Assembly (NCBI GenBank): GCA_045661225.1
Contig: JAZRFF010000003.1
Coordinates: forward strand, 124,001-188,000
From: HGM04593 sp045661225
GTDB lineage: Bacteria; Bacteroidota; Bacteroidia; Bacteroidales; Bacteroidaceae
Reading direction: 5' to 3'
DNA length: 64,000 bases
Below, in pieces: positions 1-8,006 of the stretch (positions within the stretch are counted from its first letter, which is position 1; every line of letters begins with the position of its first letter). Below the pieces are notes generated by a model. It made no database searches. It saw nothing but the letters and a program-made list of their open reading frames with translations, and had not been told where the DNA came from. Both the position numbers and the translations under genes were made by a program.

Positions 1-1
1 T

Positions 2-1345
2 GGTTCGAACAGCAGCTTCGGAACAGCCGACATTCCTGTAAAACTCGACCAGACGTGGAACAACAACGAGGTTTACACAGCGTTCTTCACACACAGCTAC
101 AACCTTGGTTTCTACCGCGACAAGGCATTGATTGACAGCGCAGGAGTTGCAACCGATTCCATTATACAGGAATTTGTCAAGGTGTCGCGCATAACCCACA
201 CAGCCGACATTACACATAATTTCCACCGATTCATCAATTACAGAGAACCCGTGCAATATTATGCCGACAATTTCCTTCCCAAAGACTCGCTGGACAACAC
301 CAAGTACTTCAAGATGGAGAACAGACTCTCTCTTGCACTGTGCGAAGGGTTCAGCAAATGGGCTTTTGCCGACATTGAGGCGTTTGCATCGTACAAGTAC
401 AATCACTACATTCTGCCCGACACCATTGTCGACAACGGCCGAGAGTTCAGGAAAGGATACAACGAGCATATACTCTCAATAGGAGGAATAGTTTCAAGCA
501 ATCAGTGGAAATATTTCAACTACCGAATAGAAGGCGAAACCGCTATTCTGGGCGAAGAGCTTGGCGCATTCTCGCTCGATGGCACATTAGACTTCAACCT
601 TAAACTCTGGAAGAAAGACGTAAAGCTAAAAGCTCACGCATTCATAAAGAACAACCGCCCATCGTTCTACTACCGCCACTATCACGCCGAACACTATTGG
701 TGGGACAATGACAACCTTGCAAAAGAGTTCAAGACACGCATCGATGGCGAGCTGCACATTCCATCGTGGAGAACAAAATTGAGCGTAGGATTCGAGAATA
801 TAAAAAACTACACTTACATTGCCAACAAATCTGTAGCAGCGACAAACGGCCGTTACCTTAGCCGTTTGGAGGTTGCACAAGAAAAAAGCAACATACGCGT
901 GTTTACAGCAATGCTCAAACAAGACTTTAAGTTCGGCATTTTCAACCTGAACACAGAAGTAACCTACCAACACAGCAGCAACAAGGATATATTGCCGTTA
1001 CCCGACCTTAACGTATACGCAAACATATTCCTTAAATTCAGGATTGCAAAGGTATTGAACACCGAAATCGGTGCCGATGCACGCTACTTTACAAAATATT
1101 ACGCACCCGACTATTCGCCCGCCCTTGGCCAGTTCGTTCAGCAGAACAAAGCCGACAGGGTTGAGATTGGAAACTATCCGTTAGCAAGCGTATACGCCAA
1201 TTTTCTGCTCAAGCAAACACGATTCTATGTAAAATATTACCACGTTAACGAAGGGATAGGAAACAGCAACTACTTCCTTGTCCCCCACCACCCGCTGACG
1301 AAAGGAGTATTGTGGTTAGGGTTGTCGTGGAACTTTTATAACTGA
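2..1345 (+). CDS. Putative outer-membrane beta-barrel porin (Porin_10-like), 5' truncated
   Basis: The reading frame is open from base 2 to a stop at 1343-1345, so this is the C-terminal part (about 447 residues) of a gene that begins before the window. The protein is full of alternating aromatic and polar residues typical of outer-membrane beta strands, with pieces such as YKYNHYILP, FYYRHYHAEHYWW and RFYVKYYHVNEG, and ends in LGLSWNFYN, an aromatic C-terminal strand. Bacteroidota carry a family of about 600-700 residues named putative porin (Porin_10) with this look, which is the basis of the call. Substrate unknown. The next gene starts 6 bases downstream, so the two are probably co-transcribed. 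Confidence 0.7.
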   Translation, partial: GSNSSFGTADIPVKLDQTWNNNEVYTAFFTHSYNLGFYRDKALIDSAGVATDSIIQEFVKVSRITHTADITHNFHRFINYREPVQYYADNFLPKDSLDNTKYFKMENRLSLALCEGFSKWAFADIEAFASYKYNHYILPDTIVDNGREFRKGYNEHILSIGGIVSSNQWKYFNYRIEGETAILGEELGAFSLDGTLDFNLKLWKKDVKLKAHAFIKNNRPSFYYRHYHAEHYWWDNDNLAKEFKTRIDGELHIPSWRTKLSVGFENIKNYTYIANKSVAATNGRYLSRLEVAQEKSNIRVFTAMLKQDFKFGIFNLNTEVTYQHSSNKDILPLPDLNVYANIFLKFRIAKVLNTEIGADARYFTKYYAPDYSPALGQFVQQNKADRVEIGNYPLASVYANFLLKQTRFYVKYYHVNEGIGNSNYFLVPHHPLTKGVLWLGLSWNFYN

Positions 1346-1351
1346 TGAACA

Positions 1352-2332
1352 ATGGATAAGATTGTCAAATGGGGCTTCATCGGTTGCGGCGAAGCCACTG
1401 AAAAGAAGAGCGGTCCTGCATTTGCAGTAGTCAAAGGGTCCGAGGTTGTGGCGGTGATGGGGCGCGACAAAGAAAAGACCCGCAACTATGCCAAACGCCA
1501 TAATATAACAAGATGGTACACCGATGCCCAGGCGCTCATTGATGACCCCAATGTAAATGCCGTCTATATAGCCACCCCACCTTCGTCGCACACCACATAC
1601 GCCATAATGGCTATGAAAGCCGGCAAGCCGGTGTACGTCGAGAAACCTTTGGCAGCCAGCTACGAGGATTGCGCCCGAATAAACAGAATCTCCCGCGAGA
1701 CAGGAGTGCCTTGCTTTGTAGCTTACTACCGACGCTACCTACCCTATTTTCAGAAAGTAAAAGAGTTGTTGCCCGAGATTGGCAACGTGCTGAATGTCCA
1801 GATACGTTTCTCGGTTCCCCCGCGTGACCTTGACTACAACCGCGAGAACCTTCCTTGGCGAGTAAACCCCGACATTGCCGGTGGAGGATATTTCTACGAC
1901 CTTGCCCCCCACCAGATAGACCTTTTGCAAGAGATGTTCGGTTGCATACTCTACGCCGAAGGCTATGCAGCCAACCGCGGAGGGCTATACAAAGCCGAGG
2001 ACACCGTGAGTGCCTGTTTCAAGTTCGAGACAGGAATCCCCGGCTCGGGTTCGTGGTGCTTCGTTTCGGACGAATCGTCCAAAGAGGACCATATTGAGAT
2101 TTTCGGCAACAAGGGTACAATAAAATTTTCAGTATTTACCTTTGAGCCCATCGAACTGCGCAACGAACAAGGCGTTAGGACATTCAACGTGCCGAACCCC
2201 ACATATGTTCAACAGCCCCTTATAAAAAACATTGTGGAGCACCTGCAAAAAAAGGGCAACTGCGCCTGTGACAGCATAAGCGCAACCCCCACAAACTGGG
2301 TACTCGACAAAATCCTCGGCAAGATAATATAA
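1352..2332 (+). CDS. Gfo/Idh/MocA family NAD(P)-dependent oxidoreductase
   Basis: A 326-residue cytoplasmic dehydrogenase of the glucose-fructose oxidoreductase family. The N-terminal Rossmann fold begins with GFIGCGEATEKKSG (residues 8-21), followed by ATPPSSH (74-80) and the family signature EKP (97-99), whose lysine is normally catalytic. The C-terminal domain carries D183 and H187 in FYDLAPHQID, the usual active-site pair. The length is normal. The substrate, probably a sugar or cyclitol derivative, cannot be told from sequence. It sits 6 bases after the porin gene and 6 before the DUF4421 gene, suggesting one transcript. Confidence 0.9.
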   Translation: MDKIVKWGFIGCGEATEKKSGPAFAVVKGSEVVAVMGRDKEKTRNYAKRHNITRWYTDAQALIDDPNVNAVYIATPPSSHTTYAIMAMKAGKPVYVEKPLAASYEDCARINRISRETGVPCFVAYYRRYLPYFQKVKELLPEIGNVLNVQIRFSVPPRDLDYNRENLPWRVNPDIAGGGYFYDLAPHQIDLLQEMFGCILYAEGYAANRGGLYKAEDTVSACFKFETGIPGSGSWCFVSDESSKEDHIEIFGNKGTIKFSVFTFEPIELRNEQGVRTFNVPNPTYVQQPLIKNIVEHLQKKGNCACDSISATPTNWVLDKILGKII

Positions 2333-2338
2333 TCACTT

Positions 2339-3403
2339 ATGAACGGTGCATTTGTGGTGAAGGAAGCTGTAAGACGTATAATAGTTGTCACTATTATCAT
2401 AATACTGTGCGTCCCGGCAGTTGCTCAACAAGAGAGCAAAAAGCAAACATTCGGGAGCAAGATTATAGGCAGCACAAAGAATTTCATCGAGAATATTCTC
2501 GACGGAAAAGACACTCTTTATGTATCGCCTAACCGCTACAACCTCACCATAATGCCCCAATATACCTTTTGTTACGAATATTACCGTTTCTCGGCTCTTG
2601 ACGGCAAACAGAGCATTATGCTTGCACCTGCCAACCGTAACAAAATCGGTGTTTACCTTGGCTGGCGATGGATTTTTCTTGGATACAGCTTTGACCTCGG
2701 TAACGAAAAGCCGCAAACCGACCTTAATTTCAGTTTCTACACAGCCGCAGCCGGAATAGACCTATTCTACCGTAAACGCGACAGCGGCTACCGCATACGC
2801 GAATTAAGAGGCTTTTTTGAAAACGACACAGAGCTCACAAACTACAACCGCAATTTCGACGGCCTTGCAGTAGAACAGTTAGGACTGAACTTATACTACA
2901 TTTTCAACCACAAGAGATTCTCCTATCCTGCAGCCTACAGCCAGTCGACCAACCAAAGAATAAGCGCCGGTTCATTTATTCTGGGAATAACATACAACGA
3001 GCAATCATTCAACTTTGACCATTCAAAATTCGACCCAAGCATAGAGAATCGGCTCGACAACAGTCTAAAATTCCGCAATATCAATTACAAAGACTTCAGC
3101 ATAAACTTCGGATACAGTTACAACTGGGTTTTTGCAAAGGATTTTGTAGCTAACCTCTCCCTGACTCCGGCTGTGGGATACAAAAACACCTCGCTACGTC
3201 TAACCAGCAGCAAGGAGTTATTCTCGAGTATCAACTTCGACCTTATAACACGCGCGGCTGTAGTATACAACAACAGTAAATACTACGCCGGCGTATCATT
3301 AGTCTCTCATACATATTCATACGACAACGCCTCACTCTCTATTGTAAACGGATTCGGCGTTATAAACGTATATTTCGGTTTCAACTTCTGGCGAAAGAAA
3401 TAA
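2339..3403 (+). CDS. DUF4421 domain-containing secreted protein
   Basis: 354 residues. An N-terminal hydrophobic stretch (about residues 13-27) ending in VPAVAQQ looks like a signal peptide. The body contains LYVSPNRYNLTIMPQYTF and a GWRWIFLGYSFDLG segment that I recognise as typical of DUF4421, a Bacteroidota family of unknown function. Repeated amphipathic strands and the end YFGFNFWRKK suggest an outer-membrane barrel or a barrel-associated protein. It is the last gene of the porin-oxidoreductase run and meets the FadL-like gene head-on with only 3 bases between the two stop codons. Confidence 0.8.
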   Translation: MNGAFVVKEAVRRIIVVTIIIILCVPAVAQQESKKQTFGSKIIGSTKNFIENILDGKDTLYVSPNRYNLTIMPQYTFCYEYYRFSALDGKQSIMLAPANRNKIGVYLGWRWIFLGYSFDLGNEKPQTDLNFSFYTAAAGIDLFYRKRDSGYRIRELRGFFENDTELTNYNRNFDGLAVEQLGLNLYYIFNHKRFSYPAAYSQSTNQRISAGSFILGITYNEQSFNFDHSKFDPSIENRLDNSLKFRNINYKDFSINFGYSYNWVFAKDFVANLSLTPAVGYKNTSLRLTSSKELFSSINFDLITRAAVVYNNSKYYAGVSLVSHTYSYDNASLSIVNGFGVINVYFGFNFWRKK

Positions 3404-3406
3404 CCA

Positions 3407-4933
3407 TCAGAATTTAAAGCCCATTGTTGCCATCACCGAGTGGTTATCATAATTAACCTTTGCTGCCGGATTAGGAACTTCCGGGTCAAAATATGGATAA
3501 AAATCAGCATTTCTTGTCTGGAACACATAAGCAAGGTCAAAATAGAAATACTTTCCACGGAAACCGGTTCCAAAGGTTATCGTGTGCTTGTCAAAGAGAT
3601 TCGTATATTCTGTCGAAGTCGAAGATACCGGCATATTAAGCATCTCCTTATACGCCCCTTTCCTGAATGGAGCGCTTGCGTAGTTATAACCGGCACGCAA
3701 ACTGAAATTATTGTCAACATTATATTCCACACCCACGCGTACCGTGTGCTGCTCCTTAAGGTTGCAAGCAATCTCTTCGTTCTGTGCAGCACTGTCAAAT
3801 GTCGTACCGTCCCACTCATATTCGGCTGTAGAGTAATCAACATACTCATACTCGGCATTCAGAGCAACGTGCGACCCGAATGTATACGCAGCCGAAACGC
3901 CTATGCGCCAAGGAGTGGTCACCGCAGCATTTGTAAGCAATTCAGCACCATAAAGGTCTTTATCTTTAGTCTCATAAAAATCGCCATACGGTCCCTCTAT
4001 ATCCGCCCAAGAAAGACTTCTCAACTGGTACCAGGTGGGAGTATGCAGATAAACGCCGAACCTGAACGGCGAATAGACAAACGGACGCACAATAGCACCA
4101 AGCTTCAAGTTAAAACCGGCACCATCAAGATAGGTATAATTACCAATTGAATAAATCTCACCTTGTTCATCGTCCTCGCAATAGAGAGCCGATTGCTCAT
4201 AATTGACATTAGCGATAGACATTGTAGCACCCAGATAGAGATAATCGCTCACATTTGTCGACAGGTTAAAATCGACCTCTGAAACACCGCCACTCTTGTC
4301 GCTATAATAATACACATCGGTTGGCTCAAAAATCAAGCCGCCATTGTTCATAATAAGATTGCCACCGGCATCACCGACATTTGCATAAGTCATCATCATA
4401 GGCAGCCAACTGTACTCAAAATCCTCGAAAGAGGAACGGTTGATATTATCCAGCTCGAACGGGTTGTTATTATACAAATCCATTATAGCATACTGCTGCG
4501 AAAATCCGCCCGAAGGACCATTCATACTGAATTCGTTGGTAAGCAACCCTGTACGGCGATATCCAACTGCAAGATTCAAGAACCTCAAAGTACCTTCATC
4601 GCTTATCTTGTTAGTAAAAACAGCTCCAAAATTATTCACATCGAATACATTTTTCTTGCTTTTCACTTCGAGCCCGTTATAAGACGAGTTTGTATTCAAG
4701 AAGTTGACACTTGCCGTTAGAGCAATGTCGTTGCGACGATAGAGAGCTATGCCGGCCGGGTTTGTGCCCATAACCGAAACGTCACCGCCCAACGCACCCA
4801 TAGAACCGCCCATAGAGACGAACCGAGACGTTCCGACAAGAGAATTCTCCATTACAGGAGCAATGTCGTACATTGTCTGAGCTTGAACACCAAAAGGAAT
4901 AATTGCAAGAATAGTATATAATAAGCGTTTCAT
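3407..4933 (-). CDS. FadL/OmpP1/TodX-type outer-membrane transport protein
   Basis: 508 residues. A signal peptide (MKRLLYTILAIIPFGVQAQ) is followed by the N-terminal region typical of the FadL family, with SRFVSMGGSMGALGGDVSVM and TNPAGIALYRR (roughly residues 36-68), which in characterised members forms the N-terminal hatch. The rest is a beta barrel of alternating residues ending in SVMATMGFKF. Known relatives carry long-chain fatty acids or other hydrophobic compounds across the outer membrane; Bacteroidota copies are sometimes named hemin receptor, which the sequence does not support specifically. It lies 32 bases after the aromatic-rich secreted protein on the same strand and is probably expressed with it. 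Confidence 0.85.
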   Translation of the reverse strand: MKRLLYTILAIIPFGVQAQTMYDIAPVMENSLVGTSRFVSMGGSMGALGGDVSVMGTNPAGIALYRRNDIALTASVNFLNTNSSYNGLEVKSKKNVFDVNNFGAVFTNKISDEGTLRFLNLAVGYRRTGLLTNEFSMNGPSGGFSQQYAIMDLYNNNPFELDNINRSSFEDFEYSWLPMMMTYANVGDAGGNLIMNNGGLIFEPTDVYYYSDKSGGVSEVDFNLSTNVSDYLYLGATMSIANVNYEQSALYCEDDEQGEIYSIGNYTYLDGAGFNLKLGAIVRPFVYSPFRFGVYLHTPTWYQLRSLSWADIEGPYGDFYETKDKDLYGAELLTNAAVTTPWRIGVSAAYTFGSHVALNAEYEYVDYSTAEYEWDGTTFDSAAQNEEIACNLKEQHTVRVGVEYNVDNNFSLRAGYNYASAPFRKGAYKEMLNMPVSSTSTEYTNLFDKHTITFGTGFRGKYFYFDLAYVFQTRNADFYPYFDPEVPNPAAKVNYDNHSVMATMGFKF

Positions 4934-4965
4934 AATAATATCTTTTAATATCGAATAATCACTGT

Positions 4966-6231
4966 TTATCTGCCACGACGCGAACCACCTGAGCGCAAGC
5001 TGCTGCTACTGCGTATGCTTGAGCCACTGCTTCTCGATGAAGAAGAATTATAGGAGCGCGACACGCCGGTACTGCTTGGACGGCTATATCCCGACGAAGA
5101 GGACGATTCACGTCGTTTTTCCGTAACGCTGCTCCTTGATTCTCCCGATGACGATGAAGAACTGTTGCGTCGCCGGCTATTGCTGTTCACATTACTCTTT
5201 TCATTTCGCCTTTGGGTGCCGCTACCGCTTACCGATGAGCCTGCCGGCTGACGGCGACGTGCAGAGGTATCCCGTACGGTACTGCTGCTACGGGTATTAC
5301 CGCTCTGCGACTCTGTACGAAGATTCACATTGGACTTTTCGTTACTATCGGACGACGTTCTCTCGAGAGTAAATCCACGCTGATTGCCATTTCTGCGATT
5401 ACCCTCCTTTCGAACAGCTTCGACACTGCCCCTTTCAGCATTACCGCCCCTCAGGTTTACGCCACTGTTATTGCGGTTCGCCGTTACAGAGGCGTCGTTA
5501 CCGCTACCCCTATTGGCGACAGCATCTGTACCACGTCGGTTGCCACTATTGCCATTCGAAGGTATGTAAGTTGGCCTGCGGACATTAGTATCGACAAAAT
5601 AACCAGGCCTCCAACCGCCCTGATAATGATACCCCGGATACCAATAATTGTGATAGCCATAATAATATCCCGAGTGCCACATACTGTGTGCGTGCCAGTT
5701 CCACGACGGAGAATAGCACCAACTGTTCCATCTGTAACAATCGTACCAATTGTAATAGTTCAGCGTACCCCAATAACCGTTCCACGCATACATCGGGTTA
5801 TTTATTGTGGGATAAATATCTATACTGTAACCATTATCATACGCAAGCCAATCGTTTATTCCGCAACCATAGGCAAGATCCCAATATATAGGGCTGCATA
5901 GTGCGCGGCGAGGAGTGCGGAAACGTACGATACGCGTCGAATAGTTATAGTCGTTCCCAGCCTCATCGTTATAGGAATAATCGTCGTAATAATTATCGTA
6001 CAAATAAGCGTCGACATTATTGGTGTACTCTATAGAAGAATTCTCAGGCTCAACACCAACATCTTCCGAATCACTGTACGACCCGGCATTCTGTACCTCG
6101 GTACTCTGTTTCGTCTTTTTCGTCGGAACAAAGTATATATCATCGACCTGCGCCAATATTCCCGAAGGCATCAAAAACAGTGCAAACAGACATACACTTC
6201 TCAACAATAAATATTTAACCGCTTTTTTCAT
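4966..6231 (-). CDS. Secreted protein with an aromatic-rich core and a Ser/Arg/Asn-rich tail
   Basis: 421 residues of unknown function. A signal peptide (residues 1 to about 28, ending GILAQ) precedes an acidic Tyr/Asp/Asn-rich linker (about 50-98), then a segment at 117-212 that is extraordinarily rich in Tyr and Trp (for example YNWYDCYRWNSWCY), then a low-complexity tail (about 225-421) of Ser, Arg and Asn ending in GGSRRGR. Four cysteines fall in residues 112-172. I recognise no domain. The layout suggests an exported surface-associated or scaffold-like protein. A TAnnTTTG box at 6264-6271 lies just upstream, and the FadL-like gene follows, so it probably leads a two-gene operon. Confidence 0.7.
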   Translation of the reverse strand: MKKAVKYLLLRSVCLFALFLMPSGILAQVDDIYFVPTKKTKQSTEVQNAGSYSDSEDVGVEPENSSIEYTNNVDAYLYDNYYDDYSYNDEAGNDYNYSTRIVRFRTPRRALCSPIYWDLAYGCGINDWLAYDNGYSIDIYPTINNPMYAWNGYWGTLNYYNWYDCYRWNSWCYSPSWNWHAHSMWHSGYYYGYHNYWYPGYHYQGGWRPGYFVDTNVRRPTYIPSNGNSGNRRGTDAVANRGSGNDASVTANRNNSGVNLRGGNAERGSVEAVRKEGNRRNGNQRGFTLERTSSDSNEKSNVNLRTESQSGNTRSSSTVRDTSARRRQPAGSSVSGSGTQRRNEKSNVNSNSRRRNSSSSSSGESRSSVTEKRRESSSSSGYSRPSSTGVSRSYNSSSSRSSGSSIRSSSSLRSGGSRRGR

Positions 6232-6263
6232 AACCGCTTACATATTTGTAGTTTTACTCGGTA

Positions 6264-6271
6264 CAAAAATA
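6264..6271 (-). promoter_or_regulatory. -7 promoter box for the aromatic-rich protein and FadL-like gene
   Basis: The minus strand reads TATTTTTG, an exact match to the Bacteroides -7 consensus TAnnTTTG, about 33 bases upstream of the ATG at 6231. No clear TTTG -33 element was found. Confidence 0.5.
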
Positions 6272-6337
6272 TCAAGGTCTCAGAAAAGAAAAAAGGGAAA
6301 AAGCCTACAGAAAAGGAGGAATTTCCCTATTTTATAA

Positions 6338-6374
6338 AAATGAGGGTGCATCTTTAAAAGACACAACCTCATTT
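6338..6374 (-). terminator. Rho-independent terminator of the ilv operon
   Basis: On the minus strand AAATGAGG pairs with CCTCATTT, and the stem continues inward with mismatches and wobbles. A T-rich tail (TTTTTATAAAAT) follows. It lies 22 bases after the ilvC stop codon. Confidence 0.75.
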
Positions 6375-6395
6375 AATGCAGTATTTTTCTCAATA

Positions 6396-7439
6396 TCAAT
6401 TATTCTCGGGACGGAGACGACGAACCACCTCGGCAGTACGCCACATTTCGCTCTCGCGCATAGCCTTAAGTTCTTCGTTGAGTTTCTCGCGATAGTCAGG
6501 CTGCGAGTTTGAGTCGATAGAGATTTGAGCCTCTTTGCCACTCTTTACCGATTCGTACAACTTGTACATTACAGGCTTGATGGCATCGTGGAAAGGAGTC
6601 ATCCAATCGAGAGCACCACGCTGCGCTGTTGTAGAGCAGTTTGCATACATCCAGTCCATACCCTTTGCCGCAAAAAGAGGCATAAGCGACTGTGTCAGTT
6701 CCTCTACAGTCTCGTTAAAGGCCTCCGAGGGAGTGTGTCCATTCTCGCGCAAAACCTCGTACTGCGCAAGGAAAAGTCCCTGAATAGCACCCATCAGCGA
6801 ACCACGTTCACCGGTAAGGTCCGACACAGCCTCACGCTGGAATGTAGTCTCGAACATATAACCCGAACCGATTCCGATACCAAAAGCGAGCACTCTATCA
6901 AGAGCCTTGCCTGTAGCGTCCTGATGCACGGCGTAAGAAGAGTTCAGACCGCGACCCTCGAGGAACATTGTACGCAACGAAGTTCCCGAACCCTTGGGAG
7001 CAACCATAATAACATCAATATCGGCAGGAGGAACAATTCCGGTTCTGTCGTTCCAGTTGATACCAAAGCCGTGCGAGAAATAGAGAGCCTTACCGGCTGT
7101 CAGCGACTCCTTAATGCGAGGCCACACCGCAATCTGCGCCGCGTCTGACAACAACATACAAACGATTGTACCACGCTGCGCAGCCTCCTCAATAGAGAAT
7201 AGTGTCTCGCCGGGCACCCAACCGTCTTTAACAGTCTTGTCGTATGTAGCGCCCTCGCGCTGACCGACAATTACATTAAAACCATTATCGCGCAAATTAC
7301 AAGCCTGACCGGGGCCCTGAACGCCGTAGCCAAGAACTGCGATAGTTTCATTTTTAAGCACCTCGCGTGCCTTCTCGAGCGAAAACTCATTAGGAGTGGT
7401 AACATTCTCTATCACTCCGCCAAAATTCATTTCTGCCAT
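6396..7439 (-). CDS. ilvC: Ketol-acid reductoisomerase
   Basis: 347 residues. It catalyses the NAD(P)H-dependent isomerisation and reduction of acetolactate or acetohydroxybutyrate in valine, leucine and isoleucine synthesis. The Rossmann loop is visible as LGYGVQGPGQACN (residues 37-49). The C-terminal knotted domain contains DLTGERGSLMGAIQG, with the acidic metal-binding residues, and later YANCSTTAQRGALDW. It is the last gene of ilvD-ilvB-ilvN-ilvC, 6 bases after ilvN, and is followed by a strong terminator. Confidence 0.97.
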   Translation of the reverse strand: MAEMNFGGVIENVTTPNEFSLEKAREVLKNETIAVLGYGVQGPGQACNLRDNGFNVIVGQREGATYDKTVKDGWVPGETLFSIEEAAQRGTIVCMLLSDAAQIAVWPRIKESLTAGKALYFSHGFGINWNDRTGIVPPADIDVIMVAPKGSGTSLRTMFLEGRGLNSSYAVHQDATGKALDRVLAFGIGIGSGYMFETTFQREAVSDLTGERGSLMGAIQGLFLAQYEVLRENGHTPSEAFNETVEELTQSLMPLFAAKGMDWMYANCSTTAQRGALDWMTPFHDAIKPVMYKLYESVKSGKEAQISIDSNSQPDYREKLNEELKAMRESEMWRTAEVVRRLRPENN

Positions 7440-7445
7440 AATTAT

Positions 7446-8000
7446 TTACTTTTTTATTACTGATTTACGTTTATAATCTTCGTCAAAGAGTGCTTCACCG
7501 AGCTTTGACTGCAGTGCACGCGGAACGGCCACACGGCCCGACTTTACAAATTGCAACATACATTGCTGTGCAACAAATTCATTATATAGCCTTACGATAG
7601 TATCGGTTTGTCCGGTAACCTCGACAACGGTATAGCTGGAGTTAACCTCAATGATTCGCGCATTATTGTGGCGTATTATTCTTGAAATCTCGTCATTTTC
7701 GAGCATTCGTGCCGTAGACAACTTATAGAGTGCAACCTCTTGGAAGAATATCTCATTATCGGTGTAAAAATCGGCTTTCAACACATCGACCTTTTTAGCG
7801 ATGCGTTTTGTAACCTTTAAGACAGAATCCTCATCGCCCCATAGCGAGATTGTATAGCGGTGCACTCCGTCAACCGATGACGACGACGCCGTTATTGTAT
7901 CTATATTCATCATTCTGCGGGTAAACTCAGCCGTAACCTGATTAAGCATACCTGCGATATTCTCGGTATATATAATTATTGTAAATAACTTCTTTTCCAT
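7446..8000 (-). CDS. ilvN: Acetolactate synthase small (regulatory) subunit
   Basis: 184 residues. The N-terminal ACT domain (about 5-77) begins FTIIIYTENIAGMLNQVTA, the usual regulatory fold that binds valine in characterised enzymes. The C-terminal half (about 95-165), with IIRHNNARIIEVNSS and ASP-like glycine-rich contacts, matches the small-subunit C-terminal domain. It modulates the IlvB catalytic subunit encoded 6 bases upstream. Normal length for the family. Confidence 0.95.
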   Translation of the reverse strand: MEKKLFTIIIYTENIAGMLNQVTAEFTRRMMNIDTITASSSSVDGVHRYTISLWGDEDSVLKVTKRIAKKVDVLKADFYTDNEIFFQEVALYKLSTARMLENDEISRIIRHNNARIIEVNSSYTVVEVTGQTDTIVRLYNEFVAQQCMLQFVKSGRVAVPRALQSKLGEALFDEDYKRKSVIKK

Positions 8001-8006
8001 ACTCTC

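Noticed and set aside
2..12. GGTTCGAAC, resembling a tRNA T-loop
   Set aside because: It is in frame within the barrel gene and no acceptor or anticodon stem surrounds it.
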